From an uncultured Bacteroidota bacterium (lineage in GTDB: Bacteria; Bacteroidota; Bacteroidia; Chitinophagales; Chitinophagaceae): a DNA stretch of 42,673 nucleotides. Made by a program: the position numbers and the translations under genes. This document shows, in pieces, positions 34,729 through 41,489 of this stretch. The notes beneath the pieces were generated by a model. It saw only the letters and a list, made by a program, of their open reading frames with translations. It did no database searches and was not told the DNA's origin. The first letter of the stretch is position 1. The number at the start of each line of letters is the position of its first letter. Where the stretch lies: contig CAIRTW010000036.1 of NCBI GenBank assembly GCA_903881585.1, positions 1-42,673 of the forward strand, given 5' to 3'.

Positions 34729-34929
34729 AAACGTATAGTGTAACTTTCCTTAAGTGTTGGCGCTGTCATTTTCAAAGAGCTTTTGCGCAACAAATTGTTT
34801 ACTCAGTATGAAAAACGCAAGTAATTCAAATGCAGAAATAGAATACGGTCTCTAGCTAGCCGGAATTTGCAAGCGCATTTAAAATGAAAAAACTGTCTCC
34901 TATTACGCCGGAAACATTAATTTTAACCC

Positions 34930-35523
34930 GTGAAAAAAATAACCGTTTACCATTTCATCTTCCTGGTGTCGCTATCCGCTTTTGCGCTCCAGTCTTGCAA
35001 AAAAAAGAAAGCAGAAGCAGACCAGTATGCTGATGTTAAAGGCCATTACTTTTCCGTGAGACAGTTCACCCTTGATGAGTGGCAAACCTTTCATGGTTCT
35101 GCGTTTACAATTTTAAAAACTGTGCGCGAGGACAAGAAAAAAGCAGACAGCAGCTATACCACTTCCGATACGCTCAACTGGGGCAATATATTCAAAACCT
35201 TTTTTGAAACGGAGATCAGCGACCGGAAATACCTCGGCAAATACACATACAACCAGTTTGAAGACAACGAAGAAGGCTCCCGGAACTTCTATTACAAAGC
35301 GAATGACGACGAGATGTTCACCCAAAAACTGCTGATAACGGTAGATCAGGTTAACAACAAGATAAAGGGCATTTACATTGAGACATTCAAGAAAACATTG
35401 TGGGGTGAGACAAAACAAAATCTATACTACAACCCCATGAAAACCATCCAGATCCAAACGGATGAAAAACCCATGGTTGGCGCCCGGAAATACAAAGTGG
35501 TACAATATTATTTTATGCTGTAA
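34930..35523 (+). CDS. Putative lipoprotein of unknown function
   Basis: A 197-residue protein with a GTG start (34930), a lipoprotein-type signal (MKKITVYHFIFLVSLSAFALQSC) and a Lys-rich stretch right after the lipidated Cys (KKKK). The mature part is hydrophilic, with many Tyr, Phe, Asp and Glu residues and paired strands such as YADVKGHYFSVRQFTLDEW and YFVM-like ends, suggesting a small beta-rich domain. No family is recognised. The stop lies 8 bases from the convergent anti-sigma factor stop. The GTG start is favoured because it alone places the signal peptide at the N-terminus. Confidence 0.72.
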   Translation: MKKITVYHFIFLVSLSAFALQSCKKKKAEADQYADVKGHYFSVRQFTLDEWQTFHGSAFTILKTVREDKKKADSSYTTSDTLNWGNIFKTFFETEISDRKYLGKYTYNQFEDNEEGSRNFYYKANDDEMFTQKLLITVDQVNNKIKGIYIETFKKTLWGETKQNLYYNPMKTIQIQTDEKPMVGARKYKVVQYYFML

Positions 35524-35531
35524 GTGTGCAT

Positions 35532-36365
35532 CTACACCTTGCCCATTACATAGATATTCTGCATAGTAGGCGTCGGGCTTCCACCCTCTTTTTCAAGTGA
35601 TATTGCAAATGCCTGCCCATCAGTAACAGGCTTTGTAACTTTTTGCATTGCCGGCGTATTGGCAATACTATTAGGCAGCACACCCATATCTACGGGCTTG
35701 CCGTTTTCCATTACCCATAGCTGGTACTGCATTCCTTTAGGAGGCGCTGGCAGCCCATCTACACTTACATAGGCTTCGCCCTTATTCTTGCTCCAGTAGA
35801 GTGTTGCAGCCATGGGGTGCCCAGGTTGTACGGTGTGCATCACTATTGTCTGCATACCTGTATCTGCCATCATGGTTTTGTTTTTCTGGTAGTCTGTCAG
35901 CAATTCTGCAACATCTTTCTGCTGGTGCTCCAGCACAAACACTTTGCCGCTAAGAGCCGCAACATCAGATTTAGAATTTTCTTTGCCCATCCACAGAAAG
36001 CCATTTAGCAAAACGCTCCCCACTAATCCTGCCCACAGTGCCGCATACTGCCATTTCATTGGCTTCCGGTATTCTGGCTGAAAAGGTATTGTCCTGGGCG
36101 TATTAACCTGCCGGCTACCGATGTTACCAGTCTGAGGTGAAGCATATTGCAGGGCACTCCATATTTTTTCTTCAGTGCTTGCCGGGGGAACCATAGCCAA
36201 TTTAGTTGCAAACATTTGCATGGTTGTTTCTATCCGCGCCATTTCTTCAGCCAGCTCAGTATACATAGCGACATCAGCCTCCACCTGTCCCGCCTCGTTC
36301 GCAGAGAGCGCTCCAAGTATATAAGCTTCTAAAATGCCCGATTCTATGTATTCCCTTGTGTTCAC
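35532..36365 (-). CDS. RskA-type anti-sigma factor
   Basis: A 277-residue membrane anti-sigma factor. The N-terminal ~90 residues form the cytoplasmic sigma-binding part (YIESGILEAYILGALSANEAGQVE...), without a zinc-binding HxxxCxxC motif. One transmembrane helix is at about 128-147 (ALWAGLVGSVLLNGFLWM). A short coiled region follows, then the periplasmic RskA domain with YWSKNKGEAYVSVDGLPAPP and YQLWVMENGKPVDMGVL. It holds the cognate sigma factor inactive until a signal triggers release. It starts one base after the sigma gene ends, so the pair is translationally linked. The inducing signal is not visible. Confidence 0.88.
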   Translation of the reverse strand: MNTREYIESGILEAYILGALSANEAGQVEADVAMYTELAEEMARIETTMQMFATKLAMVPPASTEEKIWSALQYASPQTGNIGSRQVNTPRTIPFQPEYRKPMKWQYAALWAGLVGSVLLNGFLWMGKENSKSDVAALSGKVFVLEHQQKDVAELLTDYQKNKTMMADTGMQTIVMHTVQPGHPMAATLYWSKNKGEAYVSVDGLPAPPKGMQYQLWVMENGKPVDMGVLPNSIANTPAMQKVTKPVTDGQAFAISLEKEGGSPTPTMQNIYVMGKV

Positions 36366-36366
36366 T

Positions 36367-36918
36367 TTAATTGCTGAATATTTCCCTTAATTGTTTAATA
36401 GCATGACGCATACGGGTCTTTACCGTGCCAAGAGGTATTTCAAGTGTTTTTGATATTTCGTCCAGTGTATATCCCTTAAAATAAGCAAGGCAAATGATCG
36501 TTTCATATTCCGGTTTCAGGCCGGCAACCATTTTACGCAGGCCTATAGTATCCGTAGCCTGCTCCGTTTTCATCCCCTGCTGCAGGTTATTTACGATATC
36601 TTCACCCGTTTGGATTTTACCCTTCATTATCTCCCCTTTCGAGCGCAGCTTATCTATGCTGGCATTACGGGCTATATTGATCATCCAGGTATAAAGGCGG
36701 CCTTTTTGCGGACTGTACTGGTCTATATTGTTCCATATCTTTACAAACACGTCCTGGAGTACATCCTCTGCTGTTTGCTCATCATAAACAACTTTATTGA
36801 TAACACCATACAATACCGCTCCATACTGTCGGTACAGGTAGTTGAAGCCCTCCCTGCTCTGCTGTTTTAGCAGCAGTATCAGTTCTTCTTCATTATATAT
36901 GGTTGTTGTAGAAGGCAA
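36367..36918 (-). CDS. ECF-type RNA polymerase sigma factor
   Basis: A 183-residue sigma-70 family factor of the ECF (SigK-like) type. Region 2 is at about 22-90 with YRQYGAVLYGVI, DEQTAEDVLQDVFVKIWNN and RLYTWMINIARNASIDKLR. Region 4 is at about 125-180 with LKPEYETIICLAYFKGYTLDEISKTLEIPLGTVKTRMRHAIKQLR (helix-turn-helix in the middle). The start is TTG at 36918: the in-frame codon two positions upstream is a TAA stop, and no ATG lies before region 2. It directly precedes its anti-sigma factor gene and lies 94 bases after peptide deformylase on the same strand. Confidence 0.9.
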   Translation of the reverse strand: MPSTTTIYNEEELILLLKQQSREGFNYLYRQYGAVLYGVINKVVYDEQTAEDVLQDVFVKIWNNIDQYSPQKGRLYTWMINIARNASIDKLRSKGEIMKGKIQTGEDIVNNLQQGMKTEQATDTIGLRKMVAGLKPEYETIICLAYFKGYTLDEISKTLEIPLGTVKTRMRHAIKQLREIFSN

Positions 36919-37012
36919 CTGTTAAAAGTGTGTGTTAGATAATGTATTGGCTCAATAAAATATCATGCCACGCATTCAAATATATAAAGTAAACCTTGAA
37001 CTGCAAAGTAAT

Positions 37013-37591
37013 CTAGCGTGGGAACAGCATCCTGTAGTCAGTCTTCACCTTGCCGGCGCTTATATCGTCCAGCTTTTTCTTGATGAGCCGCTTCTTCAAT
37101 TGCGAGAGATAATCAATAAACAACTTACCCTCGATGTGGTCATACTCATGCTGGATGACACGGGCAGTAATACCATGAAATTCCTGCTCATGCTGCACAA
37201 AATTCTCATCCATGTAGCTGATGCGCACCTTACTGGTGCGCTGAATATCTTCGCGCACCTTGGGAATGCTGAGGCAGCCTTCGTTATAAGCCCACATATT
37301 TCCGGTTTCCTCTATTTTGCGGGCATTAATGAATACCTGCTTTACCGGTTTTTCGTTGGGATATTTTCGCTTGTCCTCGTCATTAAAATCTTCCACTATC
37401 TGCAGCGTATCTATAATGAACAACCGGATCGGCTTGTTGATCTGAGGAGCAGCAAGCCCTACCCCGTTACTGTTATAGACTGTATCCCACATATCTGCCA
37501 ACAGCTTTTTAAGCTCCGGATATTCGGGGGTAATATCATCACATACTTTACGCAATACGGGGCTACCATATGCTACAACCGGAAGGATCAT
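37013..37591 (-). CDS. def: Peptide deformylase
   Basis: Removes the formyl group from the N-terminal Met of new proteins. The 192-residue enzyme shows all three motifs: GVGLAAPQ at 43-50, EGCLS at 104-108 (C106 is a metal ligand), and HEYDH at 148-152 (two His ligands and the catalytic Glu). Length and the extended insert around 60-95 are usual in Bacteroidota. ATG at 37591 immediately precedes the first conserved residues (MILPVVAYG). It is upstream of the sigma/anti-sigma pair on the same strand and divergent from a small lipoprotein gene. Confidence 0.95.
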   Translation of the reverse strand: MILPVVAYGSPVLRKVCDDITPEYPELKKLLADMWDTVYNSNGVGLAAPQINKPIRLFIIDTLQIVEDFNDEDKRKYPNEKPVKQVFINARKIEETGNMWAYNEGCLSIPKVREDIQRTSKVRISYMDENFVQHEQEFHGITARVIQHEYDHIEGKLFIDYLSQLKKRLIKKKLDDISAGKVKTDYRMLFPR

Positions 37592-37741
37592 TTATTAGCT
37601 TTGGTTAAAGTCGGCAAAGGTAAGGGATTTTATATTTTATACATTGATTTGCAAACAATAGAACCACATACGAATTTTATCTTTTGCAGCGTTATACCAA
37701 TATACAATCGCACTCCACTGGCTATTTTTCAATACCGGATC

Positions 37742-38218
37742 ATGAAAAGACTTCTTTTGCTCGCTGTAATTATGTTTACTGCGCACTACTTTATCTCCTG
37801 TTCCTGCCACGGGCTCGTTCAGTGCGGCGCGGGCAGCCTGGTCTTTCGGACTGTAGGCTTTACTATGACAGACATAGACTCTATATTGCTTGTGTCCTAT
37901 CAGGCAGATGGCAATTTTGATAAAGTCATAGATACGCAGAAAATGTACGCCGATAACGGCGGATATGGACTAAGTCACGATACTTGCTACCTCGATGTCG
38001 CTGCACCATACGGCTATGACTATAAGATCATTTTCCCAACTGTGGGGGTAACTTACAATATCTCCCAGATGCAGGTATCAGGGCCTTCATCGGAGGATTT
38101 TCCCTATAAATGCGAGGAGGGTTCGCCGCAGCAGTCATGCTTCCGGAGTGTCTCTTCATTCAATCTTAACGGGCAAGCATATGCTCCCGGTAATTCAGTT
38201 TTTACTATTGTCAGGTAG
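37742..38218 (+). CDS. Putative lipoprotein of unknown function
   Basis: The frame is open from 36965, but everything before 37742 overlaps def on the other strand and is not a gene. From ATG 37742 the product is 158 residues with a lipoprotein-type signal (MKRLLLLAVIMFTAHYFISC). The mature part has further Cys residues (SCHGLVQCG, DTCYLD, YKCEEGSPQQSC) and a beta-rich appearance (GFTMTDIDSILLVSYQADG). No family is recognised. A near-match to a -7 box (TATCTTTTG, one base too long) lies at 37678-37686. It is divergent from def and convergent with the HxlR gene. Confidence 0.72.
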   Translation: MKRLLLLAVIMFTAHYFISCSCHGLVQCGAGSLVFRTVGFTMTDIDSILLVSYQADGNFDKVIDTQKMYADNGGYGLSHDTCYLDVAAPYGYDYKIIFPTVGVTYNISQMQVSGPSSEDFPYKCEEGSPQQSCFRSVSSFNLNGQAYAPGNSVFTIVR

Positions 38219-38240
38219 CGCTCATAATTTGAGAAGCTAT

Positions 38241-38645
38241 CTATTGTAGTTTCTTTTTTATCTGGCTTAAAAGTTCCGCACGGTTGGCTGTAGCAGCAGC
38301 TACGAAATCTTTGTCTGCGGCGGTTTTTTTATCATATTTAGCGCTCCAAACGATTATTTCCACCAGCAATGGCGCAAGGTCTGCCCCTTTTTTAGTCAGC
38401 TGGTACAGCCATTTGGAACCATGCGCCGGGTCTGGTTTCTTTGAGATGATATTGTTTTGCTCAAGTATTTGCAGCCTGTCGGCAAGTATGTTGGTTGCAA
38501 TCTTCTCTTCCGAAGTAAGAAACTCACCATAGTGGCTTTTACCCTTGAACATCAGGTCCCGTATGATAAGCAGCGCCCACCGGTCGCCAAATATCTCCAT
38601 AGCGTAGTTAATAGGGCAATCCGATTTTCGTACTGACTTTGCCAT
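38241..38645 (-). CDS. HxlR-family transcriptional regulator
   Basis: A 134-residue winged-helix regulator. The HxlR signature begins at SDCPINYAMEIFGDRWALLIIRDLMF (around 8-33) with the conserved CP and GDRW. It is followed by the recognition region SEEKIATNILADRLQILEQNNII and the wing SKWLYQLTKKGADLAPLL. Such proteins bind as dimers to palindromes, often their own promoter and that of a divergent gene, and may sense redox or small electrophiles through the N-terminal Cys (C9). It is divergent from the SRPBCC gene across a 90-base spacer holding two inverted repeats. Confidence 0.9.
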   Translation of the reverse strand: MAKSVRKSDCPINYAMEIFGDRWALLIIRDLMFKGKSHYGEFLTSEEKIATNILADRLQILEQNNIISKKPDPAHGSKWLYQLTKKGADLAPLLVEIIVWSAKYDKKTAADKDFVAAATANRAELLSQIKKKLQ

Positions 38646-38663
38646 GCTGTAAAAATAATAAAT

Positions 38664-38690
38664 AAACTACTTGCAAAACACAAGTAGTTT
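38664..38690. promoter_or_regulatory. Palindromic operator, probable HxlR binding site
   Basis: AAACTACTTG and CAAGTAGTTT are perfect 10-bp arms around a 7-base spacer. The TTG at 38671-38673 sits 19 bases before the -7 box of the plus-strand promoter, so a dimer bound here would block both directions. Confidence 0.75.
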
Positions 38691-38692
38691 TA

Positions 38693-38700
38693 TATTTTTG
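38693..38700 (+). promoter_or_regulatory. Promoter -7 box for the SRPBCC-TfoX operon
   Basis: TATTTTTG fits TAnnTTTG and has a TTG element 19 bases upstream (38671-38673), the expected Bacteroidota spacing. The start codon is 36 bases downstream. Confidence 0.7.
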
Positions 38701-38702
38701 CA

Positions 38703-38717
38703 CTTGCAATTCGCAAG
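38703..38717. promoter_or_regulatory. Second short inverted repeat in the HxlR-SRPBCC spacer
   Basis: CTTGC (38703-38707) and GCAAG (38713-38717) flank AATTC. The CTTGC core also occurs in the larger palindrome, so this may be a secondary half-site pair for the same regulator, overlapping the likely transcription start. Confidence 0.5.
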
Positions 38718-38735
38718 CACTAAAATTATATAATT

Positions 38736-39182
38736 ATGGCAACCATAAAAAACGAGATAACGATAAATGCCCCTATTGAAAAGATATGGAGCATAATGTC
38801 AGATGTGTCGATGCTGGAAAAGTATGATCCAACTGTAAAAAGATCGCTGCTTATATCACCACAAAAAACCGGCATTGGCGCAAAGCGAAAAGTGGAGATG
38901 CTGGACGGCAAAAACTGGTTTGAGGAAACTACCACCGTTTTCAAAGAAAATGAAGCACTGGAGTTTCAGCTTACAGCCTGTTCATTTCCTATTAAAAGTC
39001 TGGAGCATACCTACAGTTTTCGCATTGCCGGACCACAAATAACCGTGTTCCAGGTAATGAAATACCAGGTTAAGTTCGGGCCACTAGGCAAACTTATGGA
39101 TGCACTGATGATACGCAAACAAAGTGATGCGGGAATTAAGAAATTCTTTGCAGGGCTAAAAGAATACTCGGAAAAACGCTAA
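38736..39182 (+). CDS. SRPBCC (START/Bet v1-like) family protein
   Basis: A 148-residue single-domain protein of the polyketide-cyclase/dehydrase-type SRPBCC superfamily. It begins with the typical KNEITINAPIEKIWSIMSDVSMLEKYDP strand-helix segment, continues with GIGAKRKVEMLDGKNWFEETTTVFKENEALEFQL, and ends in the long C-terminal helix (DALMIRKQSDAGIKKFFAGLKEYSEK) that closes the ligand pocket. It probably binds a hydrophobic small molecule; the ligand is unknown. It is regulated with, and divergent from, the HxlR gene, and runs into the TfoX-like gene 9 bases later. Confidence 0.85.
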   Translation: MATIKNEITINAPIEKIWSIMSDVSMLEKYDPTVKRSLLISPQKTGIGAKRKVEMLDGKNWFEETTTVFKENEALEFQLTACSFPIKSLEHTYSFRIAGPQITVFQVMKYQVKFGPLGKLMDALMIRKQSDAGIKKFFAGLKEYSEKR

Positions 39183-39191
39183 TTTGCTTCC

Positions 39192-39536
39192 ATGGCTTTT
39201 AATGAAAAACTCGCGGACAGAATACGTGAAGCGATCGTGGATGTTCCCAAAGTGGAAGAGAAATTCATGTTCGGCGGTGTATGTTTTATGGTTGACGGCA
39301 AGATGTGCATTGGTGTTGTAAAGGACGAAATGATGTGCCGCATAGACCCGGAGCTGGATGACATCGTTCTGGAAAAAACAGGCTGCCGCAAAATGGACTT
39401 TACCCACAAACCAATGAAGGGTTATGTATATGTGAGCGAAGAAGGAATGAAAAAGAAAAAAGACTTCGACTACTGGGTGAGCCTTTGCCTGGAGTTTAAT
39501 TCAAAAGCCAAAGCGAGTAAAAAGAAAAAGAAGTGA
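39192..39536 (+). CDS. TfoX N-terminal domain-like protein
   Basis: A 114-residue protein matching the TfoX/Sxy N-terminal fold: EEKFMFGGVCFMVDGKMCIGVVKDEMMCRI is the family core (MFGG, then a GK/C strand), followed by PMKGYVYVSEEGMKKKKDFDYWVSLCLEF. Only the N-terminal domain is present, as in many non-competence homologues, and the protein ends in a Lys-rich tail. The function is uncertain; competence regulation should not be assumed in Bacteroidota. ATG at 39192 lies 9 bases after the SRPBCC stop, so the pair is an operon under the HxlR-controlled promoter. It is convergent with the MBL-fold gene with one base between the stops. Confidence 0.82.
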   Translation: MAFNEKLADRIREAIVDVPKVEEKFMFGGVCFMVDGKMCIGVVKDEMMCRIDPELDDIVLEKTGCRKMDFTHKPMKGYVYVSEEGMKKKKDFDYWVSLCLEFNSKAKASKKKKK

Positions 39537-39537
39537 G

Positions 39538-40284
39538 TTACAATACAGATACCGGGCATTTCACATCATGATAAAAAAGAAATTGCCAGCCCTCCCTCTT
39601 GCCCTGTTCTGCATACTGCTCGCGTAATGCCATTGCCTTCTTGCCATCGAAATCATACTTGGCTACATACTTCATCTTCATTTGCTTTAGTTGCGGCGCC
39701 TCGTCCCCGCCAAAGAATATTTTGTCCTCACCATCGTCTATCAGATATACAATATGCTGGGGACAATGCCCCCCTGAATGCGTGAAGCGGATATAGCCAT
39801 CTATCAGCCCTTGCTCACCATCCAGCCACTTCACCTGGTTAGTTGCCAGCAATGGCTCTACATCCTCGGGGTGGTAAGATGGGTAACCTGTGCTTAATGC
39901 GAAATCTGCTTCTGCCCTATATATATGATAGTCCGCATTGGGGAAAGTTGTTTTTACAAGCCCGTTATTATCTTTAAACACAAGGCAGCCCGCATGGTCT
40001 TTATGCAGGTGAGACAGCAGCACCTTTGTCACTGCTGCGGGTTCACAACCATGCTGCCGCAGGTTATCATGTATTTGAAGCACCCCATCGCTATTATTAA
40101 AACCCAGGCCCGTATCCAGCACGATCACATCCTTATCAGTTACGACAAGAAATGGCTGCACCTCCACCAGCAAAGATCCCGTTGGCCGGTCATTCAGCTC
40201 ATCTTTTCCCAGGCTGAAGGGAACAAATTGCTTATCATGCCCAACCGTAAAAACCCCTTCTGATAATGGATAAATTGATGCCAT
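39538..40284 (-). CDS. MBL-fold metallo-hydrolase
   Basis: A 248-residue metallo-beta-lactamase-fold hydrolase. The metal motif SHLHKDHAG supplies H92, H94, D96 and H97. Further ligands are H173 in THSGGHCPQH and D194 in FGGDEAP, and a last His near 239 is in FYHDVKC. The dinuclear zinc site therefore looks complete. The arrangement resembles lactonase or glyoxalase-II-like members, but substrate cannot be assigned. It starts at ATG 40284 and is convergent with the TfoX-like gene. Upstream begins the AT-rich island region. Confidence 0.88.
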   Translation of the reverse strand: MASIYPLSEGVFTVGHDKQFVPFSLGKDELNDRPTGSLLVEVQPFLVVTDKDVIVLDTGLGFNNSDGVLQIHDNLRQHGCEPAAVTKVLLSHLHKDHAGCLVFKDNNGLVKTTFPNADYHIYRAEADFALSTGYPSYHPEDVEPLLATNQVKWLDGEQGLIDGYIRFTHSGGHCPQHIVYLIDDGEDKIFFGGDEAPQLKQMKMKYVAKYDFDGKKAMALREQYAEQGKREGWQFLFYHDVKCPVSVL

Positions 40285-40618
40285 GGGGACAAAGTTAACC
40301 CCCGGCCCCTAAAGGGGAGCACTTTGTGAATATATTTTCAACTAAGGATCTTTGCTCAAAAATAATTTTGCTCATTATAGTTCCTATGCTCATTATTTTT
40401 TTGATGAAGCTAAATGGATGGTTCCCCTTTAGGACAACATTTCGCCTTTTCTGCCGTTTTTCGCTTTTACCTAAATTAGCCTTAAATCCTTTACTGGTAA
40501 GCGTTTCAAGATACAGCGGAATTAAAGCCCGTAAAGCAAAATTAAGTCGTTCCGTCCCCTGTGCCGTCCCCTTTTGTTGATTTAAACACGTACCTTCGAG
40601 GCTCAAAATCTTCAAATT
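40285..40618. other. Gene-free 334-base spacer at the island edge
   Basis: The spacer holds a small palindrome CCCCT-AA-AGGGG (40306-40317), a direct repeat TGCTCATTAT at 40369-40378 and 40387-40396, and the CCGTCCCCT pair listed separately. No open frame with coding character is present. These short repeats may be recombination or regulatory sites of the adjacent integrase, but this is speculation. Confidence 0.5.
40552..40572 (+). repeat. Direct repeat CCGTCCCCT upstream of the integrase fragment
   Basis: CCGTCCCCT occurs at 40552-40560 and 40564-40572, spaced 12 bases, 47 bases before the integrase start. It could be an arm-type recombinase site or simply a decayed repeat. Confidence 0.45.
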
Positions 40619-41281
40619 ATGGCCAGTAGCACACTCGTTTTAAAAGAACCAAAAGCAGAATCACCAACCCTCATTTATCTGCTATTCCGGTTCAGCAACC
40701 AACGTTTAAAATACTCTACCGGGCAAAAAATTCATCCTAAGTTCTGGAACGAAGATAGTCAAACAGTAAGAAATACACGGGCATTTTCCGGGGCTGCCGA
40801 ATTGAATACTTTGCTAAAAAATCGCATGGCCGTGGCGCACGACATTTACCGCACCCTGATTAATGATAAACAAATCCCAAGCCTAAAGAATATAAAAAAC
40901 GGTCTTGACGAAGTTTTTAAAATACCATTAGAAAATAGTAGCCCCAAAGATTTTATGGGATTTATTGACCACTTTATTAGTAATACTACAAAAAGTCCCT
41001 CCACCAAAAAACAGTACAACCACACTTTTAAAATGATAAAAGACTTTCAAGAAGAAAAGAGATGCGCTCTAACTTTTGATAGTATTGATTTAGATTTTTA
41101 CGACAAATTCACCGCCTACCTTGAAAATGAGGGATATTTGGAATATAAATCGAAAATACAACTCTATTTGTACGCTACTATAATTACGTTTAAATATGTT
41201 CAAAAAGCAATCACAACTTTATTTACCAAACTAAGCACTATTTTTACCCCATGTAGAGACAAAAAAGAAACTGAAAATTGA
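40619..41281 (+). pseudogene. Tyrosine recombinase/integrase fragment lacking the catalytic domain
   Basis: The 220-residue product matches the N-terminal half of Bacteroidota phage-type integrases. An arm-binding domain at 1-90 includes PTLIYLLFRFSNQRLKYSTGQKIHPKFWN and the R/NTRAF segment. The SAM-like core-binding domain at 100-190 includes DFMGFIDHFISN, SPSTKKQYNHTFKMIKDF, and LTFDSIDLDFYDKFTAYLENEGY. Full-length enzymes run to about 400 residues and carry an R...HxxR...Y catalytic domain; none of it is present here. From about residue 185 the sequence no longer follows the family, which suggests replacement of the 3' part. The gene is AT-rich compared with the core genome to its left. 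Confidence 0.75.
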
Positions 41282-41348
41282 CATAATTAGCGTTAGCTAA
41301 ATCGGGCAAAGAAAAACTGGTAATTTTTAAAGCAACCTGAGAATAGTT

Positions 41349-41459
41349 GAACGCTCACGCAACGGCGTGGGCTTCGGTTATTCGGGTTGCAGGTATACCA
41401 GTACCTTCTTTGCCTGTGGCTGAATGTCCCACGCTGGTTATTTAGACACATTCGCGTTC
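41349..41459. other. Structured GC-rich segment upstream of the PLD gene
   Basis: GAACGC (41349-41354) pairs with GCGTTC (41454-41459), and inside it GCGTGGG (41365-41371) pairs with CCCACGC (41428-41434). Local elements include the palindrome GGTATACC (41392-41399) and an alternative hairpin of CACGC with GCGTG. It may be a recombination site or structured leader. It does not satisfy integron attC core-site rules. Confidence 0.5.
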
Positions 41460-41489
41460 CGGGGCATTGGCGAAAACAATACGAAAAAA

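Larger units (their letters stand above)
34560..34929. other. Gene-free 370-base spacer with two repeat copies
   Basis: The spacer holds the inverted repeat copies at 34615-34639 and 34704-34728. No open frame, tRNA or convincing promoter box is visible. The segment 34835-34930 immediately upstream of the lipoprotein gene presumably carries its promoter, but I cannot place it. Confidence 0.5.

Noticed and set aside
36965-37741. The 5' part of a 417-codon plus-strand frame
   Set aside because: It lies opposite peptide deformylase, whose motifs are complete. Only the part from ATG 37742, with a lipoprotein signal, is kept.
40295-40615. 106-codon minus-strand frame
   Set aside because: It crosses the short repeats of the spacer, has irregular composition and resembles no protein family.
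41281-41460. Integron attC site next to the PLD gene
   Set aside because: GTTGAAC at 41347-41353 fits GTTRRRY but is on the wrong side of the stem. No matching RYYYAAC partner is found, and GTTAGCT at 41292-41298 breaks the rule at one base.
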